Assembly: GCF_001005295.1 (NCBI RefSeq)
Contig: NZ_LBMK01000001.1
Span: forward strand, 896,019 to 928,875
DNA: 32,857 bases
Direction: 5' to 3'
DNA from: Streptomyces yangpuensis
Lineage (GTDB): Bacteria > Actinomycetota > Actinomycetes > Streptomycetales > Streptomycetaceae
The notes below the pieces were generated by a model. It saw only the letters and a program-made list of their open reading frames with translations, made no database searches and had not been told where the DNA came from. Shown piece after piece: positions 24,430-32,857 of this stretch (positions are counted from its first letter, which is position 1; the number at the start of each line of letters is the position of its first letter). The position numbers and the translations under genes were made by a program.

Positions 24430-25167
24430 TCAGTTGGGGCTCGTCGGAGCCCGGGTCAGTTCCACCGCCGGCAGCGACGGCAGGTGGCGGATCACCGCCG
24501 TCTCCGTACGCAGCAGCTTCAGCTCCTCCGCCAGCCGCGTCGCCGTGTCCGGGGCCTGGAGCAGCCGCTGCTTCGACGGGATGTCCAGCACCGCCGCCGC
24601 GGCCACCAGGTACGAGACCACCGACGGCTCGTCGGGCAGCTCCGCGCCCGTCAGGGACCGCTCACGGGCCCCGGCCAGCCGCTTCTGGTAGCTGCGGAAG
24701 GCCCGCAGCACCCCCTCCGCGAGGACCCCGGCACCGTCGCCCGCGTCCTCCGGGAGCTCCTCCAGCTCCGCCGTCAGGAACGGGCCCGAGGAATCGACCG
24801 ACAGCAGACGGACCCGCGTCGTACCGGTCGCCAGCACCTCGAAGCTGCCGTCCTCCCGCTCCCGGATCGTCGCCGCGTCCGCGATGCAGCCCACCCGGTG
24901 GAACGCCTGGATCGGGTCGGCACCGAACCCCGCGGCCGGGCCCCGCTCGGGCAGGGCCGTCGGATCCGGCAGACCGGGCGCGGTCGGGGCGACCTCCCGG
25001 CCGTCCCGGATCGCGACGACCGCGAAACGGCGCGGCTCGTCCTCACCCGTCTTCAGCAGCTCGCGCATCATGGCGCGATAACGCTCCTCGAAGACGTTCA
25101 GCGGGAGGACGAGTCCCGGGAACAGCACCGAGTTCAGCGGGAAGAGTGGCAGGCGAACGGTGGTCAC
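24430..25167 (-). CDS. LON peptidase substrate-binding domain protein
   Basis: The 245-aa protein consists of the LON N-terminal (PUA-like) substrate-binding domain alone: RLPLFPLNSVLFPGLVLPLNVFE at the start and GCIADAATI followed by the conserved strand (SFEVLATGTTRVRL). It lacks the AAA+ ATPase and the Ser-Lys protease domain. Stand-alone proteins of this type are widespread in actinobacteria and their function is unknown; a role as adaptor or RNA/peptide binder is speculative. The GTG at 25167 is preceded by a -10 and no Shine-Dalgarno. ybaK follows 10 bases after its stop. Confidence 0.9.
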   Translation of the reverse strand: MTTVRLPLFPLNSVLFPGLVLPLNVFEERYRAMMRELLKTGEDEPRRFAVVAIRDGREVAPTAPGLPDPTALPERGPAAGFGADPIQAFHRVGCIADAATIREREDGSFEVLATGTTRVRLLSVDSSGPFLTAELEELPEDAGDGAGVLAEGVLRAFRSYQKRLAGARERSLTGAELPDEPSVVSYLVAAAAVLDIPSKQRLLQAPDTATRLAEELKLLRTETAVIRHLPSLPAVELTRAPTSPN

Positions 25168-25174
25168 GACGCAC

Positions 25175-25205
25175 AGGGTAATCGTCCCGAGACGCGCCCC
25201 GTCAC
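25175..25205 (-). promoter_or_regulatory. LON-domain/ybaK operon promoter
   Basis: On the minus strand TACCCT (25175-25180) ends 7 bases before the GTG start. GTGACG (25200-25205) is a possible -35 at 19-base spacing and overlaps the stop of the upstream gene. The message is likely leaderless. Confidence 0.45.
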
Positions 25206-26800
25206 CCCCGCCGCAGCAGCCGGGAGGCCCCCGCCGCCACCGTCGTGGCCAGGATCCAGCCCATGATGACGAGGGCAGCCGCCCCCCACTGCCAGCCGCC
25301 CGCCAGTTTCCAGTGACCCTGCTGGCCGAGGTCGATCACCGGGAGCAGCAGATCCAGCGCGTACAGCGGGGCGTTCCAGTGCGGATGCTCGTCCTGCTTG
25401 ATCGCCGGCGGGTCGAGCTGCGCGAACAGCAGCGTCCCCGCCGCCCACAGCACCGCCATCCACAGCGCCGCCCGGCCCGGCCGGTACCCGTACACCACCG
25501 TCCAGTCCTGGAGGTACCCCCACGCCTTCGGCCCCGGCGGCAGCGTGGCCCGGCGCCGCCGCTGCTTGGCCAGCAGCACCTCGCGCGCGTCCGCGTCCTC
25601 GCCGCAGGCCCGCAGCACGGCCGCCAGCCGCTCGTACGGCCCCGGCGAGTACTCGGGGGTGGCCGCCTCCAGCCAGGCCAGCCGGCGGGAGAGGGGGAAG
25701 TGCCCGCGGGGCGCCAGGTCCTCGTACTCGAACCCCTCGATGGACACCCCGCCCGGGCCCGGCCAGCTCGTGGCGGTGTCGACGAGCTTGACCACCTTGG
25801 CCCCCGACACCACCACCCGGCCGCGCTCCGGGCCCTCCCCGACGAAACGGAACTCCGGGGTCTGGATCCGGCGCAGGGAGATCTCCTGCTCGTCCGTGAG
25901 CAGGAACCGCGCGCCGTAGAAGTCGATGGCGTCCCCGAACCGTCCGTCGTCCAGACGCAGCCCGCCCCGGCACTCGAACGGCTGCGCCCGCTGCCCCCGC
26001 GTCGGCGTCCGGCCCAGCCCGTACGGGGGAGTGGAGGAGCCCGAGCCGCCCCGGCCGTAGTCCATCGCGATCGACGTCAGGTACAGGGTCCGCTCCACGG
26101 TCAGCTGCGGCGCGTTCAGCGCGAACCGCCCGGAAGGATTGCGCAGCCGGGCCCCGCGCAGATTCATCGACACGCCGACCTTCGCACCGCGCAGGCTCAC
26201 CTCCCCGTACGTCTCCAGCAGCTCGCCCTGGAAGTCCTGCGCGACCGACATCCCGTCGGCGGCGATCGCCCGGCCCTTGGTGTCCCGCTGTACCACCACC
26301 TGGCTGACCAGCAGGTCCGTACCGATCTGCGCGTCGGTCAGCCGGATCCCGCGCGCCACCCGGCAGCGCGGCAGATGCAGATCGCCCTCCGTGTGCAGCC
26401 GGGACGCCTCCAGCCGCGGGATCGCACAGTTGACCAGGCGCAACGTGCCGAAGCGGGCCTCGGACAGCTGGATCTCGCTGTCGAAGCGGCACGACTGGAG
26501 CTCCACGTACGGAGCAACCGTCCCACCGGAAAGATCCAGCCGCCCGGTGATCCGTACGCCGCGCAGCTTCAGCGACGCCACCCGGCCCGGCACCGGCGGC
26601 GGACCGTGGAGCAGGAGCAGCGCCACCACCCGGGCGCGGACGCTGCGTCCCGGACCCCACACCCGGTCGGAATGCGGATCGTCCTGGTCGGCGGCGCGGG
26701 CACTGAGGTCGCAGACGCTGCCGGTGCGGAAGGCGTCCCACATGCGTCGCTCGGGAGCGCTCAGATCCGCCGGTTCCCCGTCCGGGCTCGCCTCGGTCAC
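25202..26800 (-). CDS. beta-helix-like membrane-anchored protein (often labelled 'oxidoreductase')
   Basis: The 532-aa protein has no Rossmann motif or redox cofactor site that I can see. Residues ~75-390 consist of irregular repeats of short beta strands (LKLRGVRITGRLDLSG, VELQSCRFDSEIQLSEA, LRLVNCAIPRLEAS), as in pentapeptide-like right-handed beta-helices. A helical stretch follows (PYERLAAVLRACGEDADAREV, then KQRRRR), then a membrane segment (~443-461), a hydrophobic loop (LYALDLLLPVIDLG), and a second membrane segment (~503-527) ending in RLLRRG. Homologues in Streptomyces carry a generic oxidoreductase name, which this sequence does not support. The GTG at 26800 has GGAGG upstream. Divergent from hisD. 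Confidence 0.8.
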   Translation of the reverse strand: MTEASPDGEPADLSAPERRMWDAFRTGSVCDLSARAADQDDPHSDRVWGPGRSVRARVVALLLLHGPPPVPGRVASLKLRGVRITGRLDLSGGTVAPYVELQSCRFDSEIQLSEARFGTLRLVNCAIPRLEASRLHTEGDLHLPRCRVARGIRLTDAQIGTDLLVSQVVVQRDTKGRAIAADGMSVAQDFQGELLETYGEVSLRGAKVGVSMNLRGARLRNPSGRFALNAPQLTVERTLYLTSIAMDYGRGGSGSSTPPYGLGRTPTRGQRAQPFECRGGLRLDDGRFGDAIDFYGARFLLTDEQEISLRRIQTPEFRFVGEGPERGRVVVSGAKVVKLVDTATSWPGPGGVSIEGFEYEDLAPRGHFPLSRRLAWLEAATPEYSPGPYERLAAVLRACGEDADAREVLLAKQRRRRATLPPGPKAWGYLQDWTVVYGYRPGRAALWMAVLWAAGTLLFAQLDPPAIKQDEHPHWNAPLYALDLLLPVIDLGQQGHWKLAGGWQWGAAALVIMGWILATTVAAGASRLLRRG

Positions 26801-26878
26801 CGCGGTCCCCCTCCGCCGTCAGGTACGTGTAGGCGAACGCTAACGGGCACCGGTGACGTCCGGGGGCGTCCGCGACGT

Positions 26879-26895
26879 GTATCAGCCAGTGATAC
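26879..26895. promoter_or_regulatory. operator-like inverted repeat GTATCA-N5-TGATAC
   Basis: Perfect 6-base arms around GCCAG lie just upstream of the candidate -35 of the his operon, at about -41 to -57 from the predicted start. It is also in the divergent region shared with the leftward beta-helix-like gene. The size and symmetry suit a dimeric regulator. Confidence 0.5.
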
Positions 26896-26898
26896 GGG

Positions 26899-26929
26899 CG
26901 GACAGTGGCACCAGGCGGTCTGAGAGAAT
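26899..26929 (+). promoter_or_regulatory. his operon promoter
   Basis: TGA-GAGAAT (hexamer 26924-26929) ends 6 bases before the hisD GTG. CGGACA (26899-26904) is a possible -35 at 19-base spacing. The GGGAGG that follows touches the GTG without spacing, so leaderless initiation is likely. Confidence 0.45.
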
Positions 26930-26935
26930 TGGGAG

Positions 26936-28285
26936 GTGATCTCTCGTATCGACCTGCGCGGTGACGCCCTCCCCGAGGGCGCCGCCCTGCGCGACCTGCT
27001 GCCCCGTGCCGAGTTCGACGTGGAAGCCGCCCTGGAGAAGGTGCGGCCCATCTGCGAGGACGTCCATCATCGTGGCACGGCGGCGCTGATCGAGTACGCG
27101 CAGAAGTTCGACGGGGTGACGCTCACGCAGGTCAGGGTGCCCGCGGAGGCCCTCAAGGCCGCTCTCGACGAGCTCGACCCGGCCGTCCGCGCGGCCCTGG
27201 AGGAGTCGATCCGGCGCGCCCGGATCGTGCACCGCGAACAGCGCCGCACCGAGCACACCACCCAGGTGGTCCCCGGCGGCACCGTGACCGAGAAGTGGGT
27301 TCCGGTGGAGCGCGTGGGGCTGTACGCCCCGGGCGGCCGTTCGGTGTACCCGTCGTCCGTCGTCATGAACGTGGTGCCGGCCCAGGAGGCGGGCGTCGAG
27401 TCGATCGCGCTCGCGTCCCCGCCGCAGAAGGAGTTCGGGGGGTTGCCGCACCCGACGATCCTCGCCGCGTGCGCCCTGCTCGGTGTGGACGAGGTGTACG
27501 CGGCCGGCGGCGCCCAGGCTGTCGCGATGTTCGCGTACGGGACGGAAGACTGCCTTCCGGCCAACATGGTCACCGGCCCCGGCAACATCTGGGTCGCCGC
27601 CGCCAAGCGCTACTTCACCGGCCGCATCGGCATCGACACCGAGGCCGGCCCGACCGAGATCGCCGTCCTCGCCGACTCCACCGCCGACCCCGTGCACGTC
27701 GCCGCCGACCTGATCAGCCAGGCCGAGCACGACCCGCTGGCCGCCGCCGTCCTCGTCACGGACTCCGCGGAGCTCGCGGACGCCGTAGAGCGGGAGCTGG
27801 ATCCGCAGATCGCCGCGACCAAGCACGTCGAGGACCGGATCAAGCCCGCCCTCGCCGGCAAGCAGTCCGCGATCGTCCTCGTCGACAGCCTGGAGGACGG
27901 CCTCAAGGTCGTCGACGCCTACGGCGCCGAGCACCTGGAGATCCAGACCGCCGACGCCGCCGCCTGGGCCGCCCGGGTCCGCAACGCCGGCGCGATCTTC
28001 GTCGGCCCCTGGGCCCCGGTCTCCCTCGGCGACTACTGCGCCGGCTCCAACCACGTCCTGCCCACCGGCGGCTGCGCCTGCCACTCCTCGGGCCTGTCCG
28101 TGCAGTCCTTCCTGCGCGGCATCCACATCGTCGACTACACCCGCGACGCCCTCGCCGAGGTCACCCACCACGTGGTCACCCTCGCCGAGGCCGAGGACCT
28201 GCCCGCCCACGGCGCCGCCCTCAAGGCACGTTTCGGCGGAGCCGTACCGGACCAGCACAGCGGAGGGAAGGTCCCCACCCCGTGA
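26936..28285 (+). CDS. hisD: histidinol dehydrogenase
   Basis: This enzyme catalyses the last two NAD-dependent oxidations of L-histidinol to L-histidine. The 449-aa protein matches the family throughout: [32 protein letters not shown], the zinc-site region [12 protein letters not shown], the catalytic pair E332-H333 in GAEHLEIQ and [16 protein letters not shown]. It is the first gene of the his operon. The GTG at 26936 is set by the conserved N-terminus and the promoter just upstream. hisC begins inside its stop codon (GTGA). Confidence 0.97.
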   Translation: MISRIDLRGDALPEGAALRDLLPRAEFDVEAALEKVRPICEDVHHRGTAALIEYAQKFDGVTLTQVRVPAEALKAALDELDPAVRAALEESIRRARIVHREQRRTEHTTQVVPGGTVTEKWVPVERVGLYAPGGRSVYPSSVVMNVVPAQEAGVESIALASPPQKEFGGLPHPTILAACALLGVDEVYAAGGAQAVAMFAYGTEDCLPANMVTGPGNIWVAAAKRYFTGRIGIDTEAGPTEIAVLADSTADPVHVAADLISQAEHDPLAAAVLVTDSAELADAVERELDPQIAATKHVEDRIKPALAGKQSAIVLVDSLEDGLKVVDAYGAEHLEIQTADAAAWAARVRNAGAIFVGPWAPVSLGDYCAGSNHVLPTGGCACHSSGLSVQSFLRGIHIVDYTRDALAEVTHHVVTLAEAEDLPAHGAALKARFGGAVPDQHSGGKVPTP

Positions 28286-29391
28286 GCATCGGCATCGACG
28301 ACCTCCCCATCCGGGACGAACTGCGCGGCAAGAGCCCGTACGGCGCCCCGCAGCTCGACGTGCCCGTCCAGCTGAACACCAACGAGAACCCCTACGAGCT
28401 GCCTGCCGAGCTCGTCGCACGCATCGCCGAACGCGTCGCCGACGCCGCCCGCACCCTCAACCGCTACCCGGACCGGGACGCGGTCGAGCTGCGCACCGAG
28501 CTGGCCGCCTACCTCACCCGGACGGCGGGGCACCCGGTCACGCGGGAGAACGTATGGGCCGCCAACGGCTCCAACGAGGTCATCCAGCAGCTGCTGCAGA
28601 CCTTCGGCGGGCCCGGCCGCACCGCGATCGGCTTCGAGCCCTCCTACTCCATGCACGCGCTGATCTCCCGCGGCACCGGCACGGGCTGGATCTCCGGCCC
28701 GCGCCGCGAGGATTTCACCATCGACACGGAGGCGGCCGAGCGGGCGATCGCCGAGCACGCACCCGACGTTGTCTTCATCACCTCCCCCAACAACCCCACC
28801 GGCACCGCCGTCGACGCGGAGACCGTCCTGGCCCTCTACGAGGCGGCCCAGGCGGCCAAGCCCTCCCTCGTCATCGTCGACGAGGCCTACGTGGAGTTCA
28901 GCCACCGGGACTCCCTGCTGCCCCTCATCGAGGGCCGGCCCAACATGGTGATCTCCCGGACCATGTCCAAGGCCTTCGGCGCGGCCGGCCTGCGCCTGGG
29001 CTACCTGGCCGCACACCCCGCCGTCGTCGACGCCGTCCAGCTGGTGCGCCTGCCGTACCACCTGTCCGCCGTCACCCAGGCGACCGCACTGGCCGCCCTG
29101 GAGCACACCGACACCCTGCTCGGCTACGTCGAGCAGCTCAAGGCCGAACGGGACCGCCTCGTCACCGAGCTGCGGACCATCGGCTACGAGGTCACCGAGT
29201 CCGACGCGAACTTCATCCAGTTCGGCACGTTCGAGGACTCGCACACCGCCTGGCAGAAGATCCTCGACCACGGGGTCCTGGTCCGGGACAACGGCGTACC
29301 CGGCCGGCTGCGGGTCACCGCCGGCACCCCGGCAGAGAACGACGCGTTCCTGGAAGCGGTTCGCGCACTGAAGAAGGAGCAGCACGCATGA
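28282..29391 (+). CDS. hisC: histidinol-phosphate aminotransferase
   Basis: This PLP enzyme converts imidazole-acetol phosphate and glutamate to histidinol phosphate. The 369-aa protein has [11 protein letters not shown] at the N-terminus, [18 protein letters not shown] and the PLP lysine K230 in [15 protein letters not shown]. The GTG start overlaps the hisD stop by 4 bases, and hisB overlaps its own stop likewise. Confidence 0.96.
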   Translation: MSIGIDDLPIRDELRGKSPYGAPQLDVPVQLNTNENPYELPAELVARIAERVADAARTLNRYPDRDAVELRTELAAYLTRTAGHPVTRENVWAANGSNEVIQQLLQTFGGPGRTAIGFEPSYSMHALISRGTGTGWISGPRREDFTIDTEAAERAIAEHAPDVVFITSPNNPTGTAVDAETVLALYEAAQAAKPSLVIVDEAYVEFSHRDSLLPLIEGRPNMVISRTMSKAFGAAGLRLGYLAAHPAVVDAVQLVRLPYHLSAVTQATALAALEHTDTLLGYVEQLKAERDRLVTELRTIGYEVTESDANFIQFGTFEDSHTAWQKILDHGVLVRDNGVPGRLRVTAGTPAENDAFLEAVRALKKEQHA

Positions 29392-29981
29392 GCCGCATCG
29401 GACGGGTCGAACGGACCACCAAGGAGACCTCCGTCGTCGTCGAGATAAACCTCGACGGAACCGGCAAGGTCGACGTGTCCACCGGCGTGGGCTTCTACGA
29501 CCACATGCTCGACCAGCTCGGCCGCCACGGCCTCTTCGACCTCACCGTCAAGACCGACGGCGACCTGCACATCGACTCCCACCACACCATCGAGGACACC
29601 GCCCTCGCGCTCGGCGCCGCCTTCAAGCAGGCCCTCGGCGACAAGGTGGGCATCTACCGCTTCGGCAACTGCACCGTGCCGCTCGACGAGTCCCTCGCCC
29701 AGGTGACCGTCGACCTGTCCGGCCGCCCCTACCTCGTGCACACCGAGCCCGAGAACATGGCACCGATGATCGGCTCCTACGACACCACGATGACCCGGCA
29801 CATCCTGGAGTCCTTCGTCGCCCAGGCGCAGATCGCCCTGCACGTCCACGTCCCGTACGGCCGCAACGCCCACCACATCGTGGAGTGCCAGTTCAAGGCC
29901 CTCGCCCGCGCCCTGCGCTACGCCGCCGAGTTCGACCCGCGCGCCGCCGGCATCCTGCCCTCCACGAAGGGCGCCCTCTAG
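29388..29981 (+). CDS. hisB: imidazoleglycerol-phosphate dehydratase
   Basis: This is the monofunctional dehydratase (197 aa), without the histidinol-phosphatase domain of the E. coli fusion. Manganese-binding motifs are present: [19 protein letters not shown] and NAHHIVE. The ATG overlaps the hisC stop (ATGA) and AAGGAG lies about 8 bases upstream. The histidinol-phosphate phosphatase must be encoded elsewhere. Confidence 0.96.
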   Translation: MSRIGRVERTTKETSVVVEINLDGTGKVDVSTGVGFYDHMLDQLGRHGLFDLTVKTDGDLHIDSHHTIEDTALALGAAFKQALGDKVGIYRFGNCTVPLDESLAQVTVDLSGRPYLVHTEPENMAPMIGSYDTTMTRHILESFVAQAQIALHVHVPYGRNAHHIVECQFKALARALRYAAEFDPRAAGILPSTKGAL

Positions 29982-29983
29982 CA

Positions 29984-30151
29984 GTGAACGGGCTCAACAC
30001 CATCCTGATCGTCCTCGGCCTCTTCCTGGCCGGGGGCGTCTACTCCTTCCAGAAGCAGCAGATGCCCAAGTCGGTCATCATCCTGCTCGCCCTCGCCTCC
30101 GCGATGTGTCTGGCAGCCGGAGTCCTGCGAATCCAAGGAATCTGGGAATGA
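29984..30151 (+). CDS. 55-aa membrane protein in the his operon
   Basis: This small gene sits between hisB (2 bases upstream) and hisH (4-base ATGA overlap downstream). It encodes two hydrophobic helices (about 4-20 and 29-46) joined by the hydrophilic turn SFQKQQMPK. Its place in the coupled reading order and the matching codon use argue that it is expressed. No family with known function is recognised. A gene at this place is, from memory, also found in other Streptomyces. GTG 29984 is the only reasonable start. Confidence 0.82.
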   Translation: MNGLNTILIVLGLFLAGGVYSFQKQQMPKSVIILLALASAMCLAAGVLRIQGIWE

Positions 30152-30798
30152 GCACTGCACGCCCCACCAAGAAGGTCGTCGTCTTCGACTACGGCTTCGG
30201 CAACGTCCGCTCCGCCGAACGCGCCCTCGCCCGCGTCGGCGCCGACGTCGAGATCACCCGCGACTACGACAAGGCCATGGACGCCGACGGACTCCTCGTC
30301 CCCGGCGTCGGCGCCTTCTCCGCCTGCATGCAGGGACTCAAGGACGTCCGCGGCGACTGGATCATCGGCCGCCGCCTCTCCGGCGGCCGCCCGGTCATGG
30401 GCATCTGCGTCGGCATGCAGATCCTCTTCGAGCGCGGCATCGAACACGGCGTGGAAACTGCAGGTCTCGACGAGTGGCCCGGCACCGTCGGCCCGCTCAA
30501 GGCCCCGATCGTCCCGCACATGGGCTGGAACACCGTCGAGGCCCCGGCCGACAGCCAGGCCTTCGCCGGCCTCGACGCCGACGCCCGGTTCTACTTCGTG
30601 CACTCCTACGCGGCACGCGACTGGAGCCTGGAAGTCACCAACCCGCTGATCCGCGCCCCCAAGGTCACCTGGGCCACCCACGGCGAACGCTTCGTCGCGG
30701 CGGTGGAGAACGGGGCCCTGTGGGCCACCCAGTTCCACCCCGAGAAGTCCGGCGACGCCGGAGCCCAGCTCCTCACCAACTGGATCGAGACCCTCTGA
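30148..30798 (+). CDS. hisH: imidazole glycerol phosphate synthase, glutamine amidotransferase subunit
   Basis: This class I glutaminase releases ammonia for HisF. The 216-aa protein has the nucleophile C87 in MGICVGMQ and the H197/E199 pair in FHPEKSG. An N-terminal [13 protein letters not shown] is typical. The start overlaps the small membrane gene stop by 4 bases; its own stop shares one base with the ATG of priA (TGATG). Confidence 0.96.
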   Translation: MSTARPTKKVVVFDYGFGNVRSAERALARVGADVEITRDYDKAMDADGLLVPGVGAFSACMQGLKDVRGDWIIGRRLSGGRPVMGICVGMQILFERGIEHGVETAGLDEWPGTVGPLKAPIVPHMGWNTVEAPADSQAFAGLDADARFYFVHSYAARDWSLEVTNPLIRAPKVTWATHGERFVAAVENGALWATQFHPEKSGDAGAQLLTNWIETL

Positions 30799-31526
30799 TG
30801 CCGAACACGCTTGAACTGCTCCCCGCGGTCGACGTCCGCGACGGCCAGGCCGTCCGCCTCGTCCACGGCGTCTCCGGCAGCGAGACCTCCTACGGCTCCC
30901 CGCTGCAGGCCGCCCTCGCCTGGCAGGCCGCCGGCGCCGAATGGCTCCACCTCGTCGACCTGGACGCCGCCTTCGGCACCGGCGACAACCGCGCCCTGGT
31001 CGCCGAGATCACCCGCGCCATGGACATCAAGGTCGAGCTGTCCGGCGGCATCCGCGACGACGCCTCGCTCGCCGCGGCCCTCGCCACCGGCTGCACCCGC
31101 GTCAACCTCGGCACCGCCGCCCTGGAGACCCCCGAGTGGGCCGCCAAGGCCATCGCCGAACACGGCGACAAGATCGCCATCGGCCTCGACGTACGCGGCA
31201 CCACCCTCAAGGGCCGCGGCTGGACCAGCGAGGGCGGCGACCTCTACGAGACCCTCGCCCGCCTCGACTCCGAGGGCTGCGCCCGCTACGTCGTCACCGA
31301 CATCGGCAAGGACGGCACGCTCACCGGCCCCAACCTGGAGCTGCTCCGCAACGTCTGCGCCGCCACCGACCGGCCCGTCGTCGCCTCCGGCGGCGTCTCC
31401 TCCCTGGACGACCTGCGGGCCCTGTCCGAGCTGGTCCCGCAGGGCGTCGAGGGCGCGATCGTCGGCAAGGCCCTGTACGCCAAGGCCTTCACCCTGGAAG
31501 AAGCCCTGAAGGTGGTCTCCGCATGA
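30798..31526 (+). CDS. priA: phosphoribosyl isomerase A (HisA/TrpF bifunctional type)
   Basis: A (beta/alpha)8 barrel of 242 aa isomerising ProFAR in histidine synthesis. In actinobacteria lacking trpF, the same enzyme (PriA) also performs the TrpF step of tryptophan synthesis. The general acid/base aspartates are D12 (PAVDVRDG) and D168 (VTDIGKDG). The GRGWTSEGG stretch agrees with PriA. Bifunctionality is inferred from the family, and absence of trpF cannot be checked in this window. The start shares one base with the hisH stop. Confidence 0.93.
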   Translation: MPNTLELLPAVDVRDGQAVRLVHGVSGSETSYGSPLQAALAWQAAGAEWLHLVDLDAAFGTGDNRALVAEITRAMDIKVELSGGIRDDASLAAALATGCTRVNLGTAALETPEWAAKAIAEHGDKIAIGLDVRGTTLKGRGWTSEGGDLYETLARLDSEGCARYVVTDIGKDGTLTGPNLELLRNVCAATDRPVVASGGVSSLDDLRALSELVPQGVEGAIVGKALYAKAFTLEEALKVVSA

Positions 31527-31918
31527 GCTCCCCCGACACCGCCGCCGTACGCCGGATCTCCTCCGGCGGCCCCTACGAGGACGTCATCGCGTACTCCCGC
31601 GCCGTGCAGCTCCCCAACGGCCTCGTGCTCGTCTCCGGCTGCACCGCGGCCGACGCGGGCGGCCCGTACGATCAGAGCGTGGCCGCCTTCGGCGTCGCCT
31701 TCAAGGCCCTCGCCCAGGCCGGCCTCGGCCCCGAGGACGTCGTCCGCACCCGCATGTACCTGACGCACGCCCGCGACGTGGACGAGGTGGGCCGCGCCCA
31801 CAAGGAGCTCTTCGACGCGGTCCGCCCGGCCGCGACGATGCTCATCGTCTCCGGCTTCGTCGACCCGTCGATGGTCGTCGAGGTGGAGGTCGAGGCGTAC
31901 AAGGCGGTGCCCGCATGA
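31523..31918 (+). CDS. RidA/YjgF-family protein without the catalytic arginine
   Basis: The 131-aa protein has the RidA fold signatures ([22 protein letters not shown], a C-terminal EVEVEAYKA). RidA proteins deaminate reactive enamine/imine intermediates using an arginine (R105 of E. coli, context PARS). The equivalent segment here is RPAAT with A104 in place of the arginine, so it is probably not a canonical deaminase and may bind a ligand instead. It overlaps priA and hisF by 4 bases at both ends (ATGA). Confidence 0.88.
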   Translation: MSSPDTAAVRRISSGGPYEDVIAYSRAVQLPNGLVLVSGCTAADAGGPYDQSVAAFGVAFKALAQAGLGPEDVVRTRMYLTHARDVDEVGRAHKELFDAVRPAATMLIVSGFVDPSMVVEVEVEAYKAVPA

Positions 31919-32670
31919 GCCTCGCCGTACGCGTGATCCCCTGCCTGGACGTGGACAACGGCCGGGTGGTCAAGGGCGTCAACTTCCAGAACCTGCGCGA
32001 CGCGGGCGACCCGGTGGAGATGGCCAAGCTGTACGACGCCGAGGGCGCCGACGAGCTGACCTTCCTCGACATCACCGCGTCCTCCGGGAACCGCGAGACC
32101 ACCTACGACGTGGTGCGGCGCACCGCCGAACAGGTCTTCATCCCGCTGACGGTGGGCGGCGGCGTCCGCACCGCCGACGACGTGGACAAACTGCTGCGCG
32201 CCGGAGCGGACAAGGTCGGCGTGAACACCGCCGCCATCGCCCGCCCCGAGCTGATCCAGGAGATCGCGGAACGGTTCGGGCGGCAGGTCCTCGTCCTGTC
32301 GGTCGACGCCCGCCGCACCGAGTCCGGCACCTTCGAGGTCACCACCCACGGCGGCCGCCGGGGCACCGGCATCGACGCCGTCGAGTGGGCCCACCGGGCC
32401 GCGGAGCTGGGCGCGGGCGAGATCCTGCTGAACTCGATGGACGCGGACGGTACGAAGGACGGCTACGACACCGAGATGATCGCGGCGGTCCGCAAGCACG
32501 TCACCGTGCCGGTGATCGCCTCCGGCGGCGCGGGCCGCCTGGCGGACTTCGCCCCGGCGATCGCGGCGGGCGCGGACGCGGTGCTCGCGGCGTCGGTGTT
32601 CCACTTCGGCGACCTCCGCATCTCCGAGGTCAAGTCGGCCCTCCGCGAAGCGGGCCACCCGGTCCGCTAG
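31915..32670 (+). CDS. hisF: imidazole glycerol phosphate synthase, cyclase subunit
   Basis: The 251-aa (beta/alpha)8 barrel closes the imidazole ring using ammonia channelled from HisH, producing IGP and AICAR. The catalytic aspartates are D12 ([15 protein letters not shown]) and D131 (LSVDARR), and the phosphate-binding loops IASGGAG and AASVFHFGD are present. It is the last histidine gene in the window; its downstream flank contains repeats, not another gene. Confidence 0.97.
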   Translation: MSLAVRVIPCLDVDNGRVVKGVNFQNLRDAGDPVEMAKLYDAEGADELTFLDITASSGNRETTYDVVRRTAEQVFIPLTVGGGVRTADDVDKLLRAGADKVGVNTAAIARPELIQEIAERFGRQVLVLSVDARRTESGTFEVTTHGGRRGTGIDAVEWAHRAAELGAGEILLNSMDADGTKDGYDTEMIAAVRKHVTVPVIASGGAGRLADFAPAIAAGADAVLAASVFHFGDLRISEVKSALREAGHPVR

Positions 32671-32677
32671 TCCCGTT

Positions 32678-32712
32678 GCCCTGGCCGGGCGCTGCCTCTG
32701 CCCTGGCCGGGC
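32678..32712 (+). repeat. two GCCCTGGCCGGGC hairpin units after hisF
   Basis: Two copies of the 13-mer (32678-32690 and 32700-32712) lie 7 bases past the hisF stop. They are the reverse complement of the units at 99-177 and have the same orientation relative to the upstream gene. They may act as the hisF terminator. Confidence 0.8.
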
Positions 32713-32731
32713 GGTGGGGTGGTGTTCCGGG

Positions 32732-32777
32732 TGCGGGCCGGTGGCCGCGCCTCAAACGCCGGCGGGGCTGGGTGGTG
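32732..32777 (+). repeat. 46-bp 3'-flank repeat, copy B (downstream of hisF)
   Basis: A perfect reverse-complement match to 34-79. The gene-free end of the window (32671-32857) contains only this copy and the hairpin units as recognisable structure. Confidence 0.85.
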
Positions 32778-32857
32778 GGGCGGTGCCCCTGCGGGGGCTC
32801 TCCTCGGCTCGGCGCGTGCGGCCCCGGCTCGGACGTACGGCCTTGGTTGCGCCTCGT

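Noticed and set aside
1..32857. Search for prophage, insertion sequences, CRISPR arrays, tRNA/rRNA genes and defence systems
   Set aside because: No transposase, integrase, phage, Cas or restriction motifs, no regularly spaced direct repeats and no tRNA-like cloverleaf were seen; the window reads as conserved core chromosome.

Overview
The window is about 33 kb of very GC-rich DNA with strong third-position G/C, many GTG starts and many promoters sitting right on the start codon. Together with the gene content and order (ileS, dksA-like, lspA, rluD-like ... dnaE ... hisD-C-B-x-H-A-ridA-F) it looks like the core chromosome of a Streptomyces or a close relative. I see no prophage, insertion sequence, CRISPR array, tRNA or rRNA gene. 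Nearly everything is conserved housekeeping, so the novelty lies in details.

Left part (1-9.8 kb). ileS runs leftward behind a translational T-box leader. A lysine/alanine-tailed DksA/TraR zinc-finger protein, lipoprotein signal peptidase, an RluD-type pseudouridine synthase and a CPA1 Na+/H+ antiporter run rightward. An MscS-type channel converges on the antiporter with a 4-bp stop overlap, followed by a small dienelactone-hydrolase-like protein.

Middle (9.8-19.7 kb). Four leftward genes handle the cell exterior or envelope: an M43-type secreted metalloprotease, a Tat-exported PhoD phosphodiesterase/phosphatase, a DsbA-like membrane-anchored thioredoxin-fold protein and a polytopic membrane protein. 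A DUF2252 kinase-fold protein follows, divergent from dnaE (replicative polymerase with an intact PHP metal site). After a strong bidirectional terminator comes a 53-codon basic, Q/S-rich protein that gene finders could miss.

Right part (19.9-32.7 kb). There is a NYN-domain protein, an ABC exporter pair and a DUF2567-like membrane protein rightward. A LON-domain/YbaK pair and a beta-helix-like membrane protein run leftward. The histidine operon follows: hisD, hisC, hisB, a 55-aa two-helix membrane protein, hisH, priA/hisA, a RidA-like gene and hisF. All junctions but one overlap by 1-4 bases, so translation is probably coupled.

Most notable observations: the IleRS ATP-site motif is GAHH rather than HxGH, a form associated with strong mupirocin resistance; a perfect 46-bp repeat lies downstream of both ileS and hisF, in the same orientation relative to each gene, with shared hairpin modules; the his-operon RidA homologue lacks the catalytic arginine; and there is a recurring extended -10 placed for leaderless transcription.
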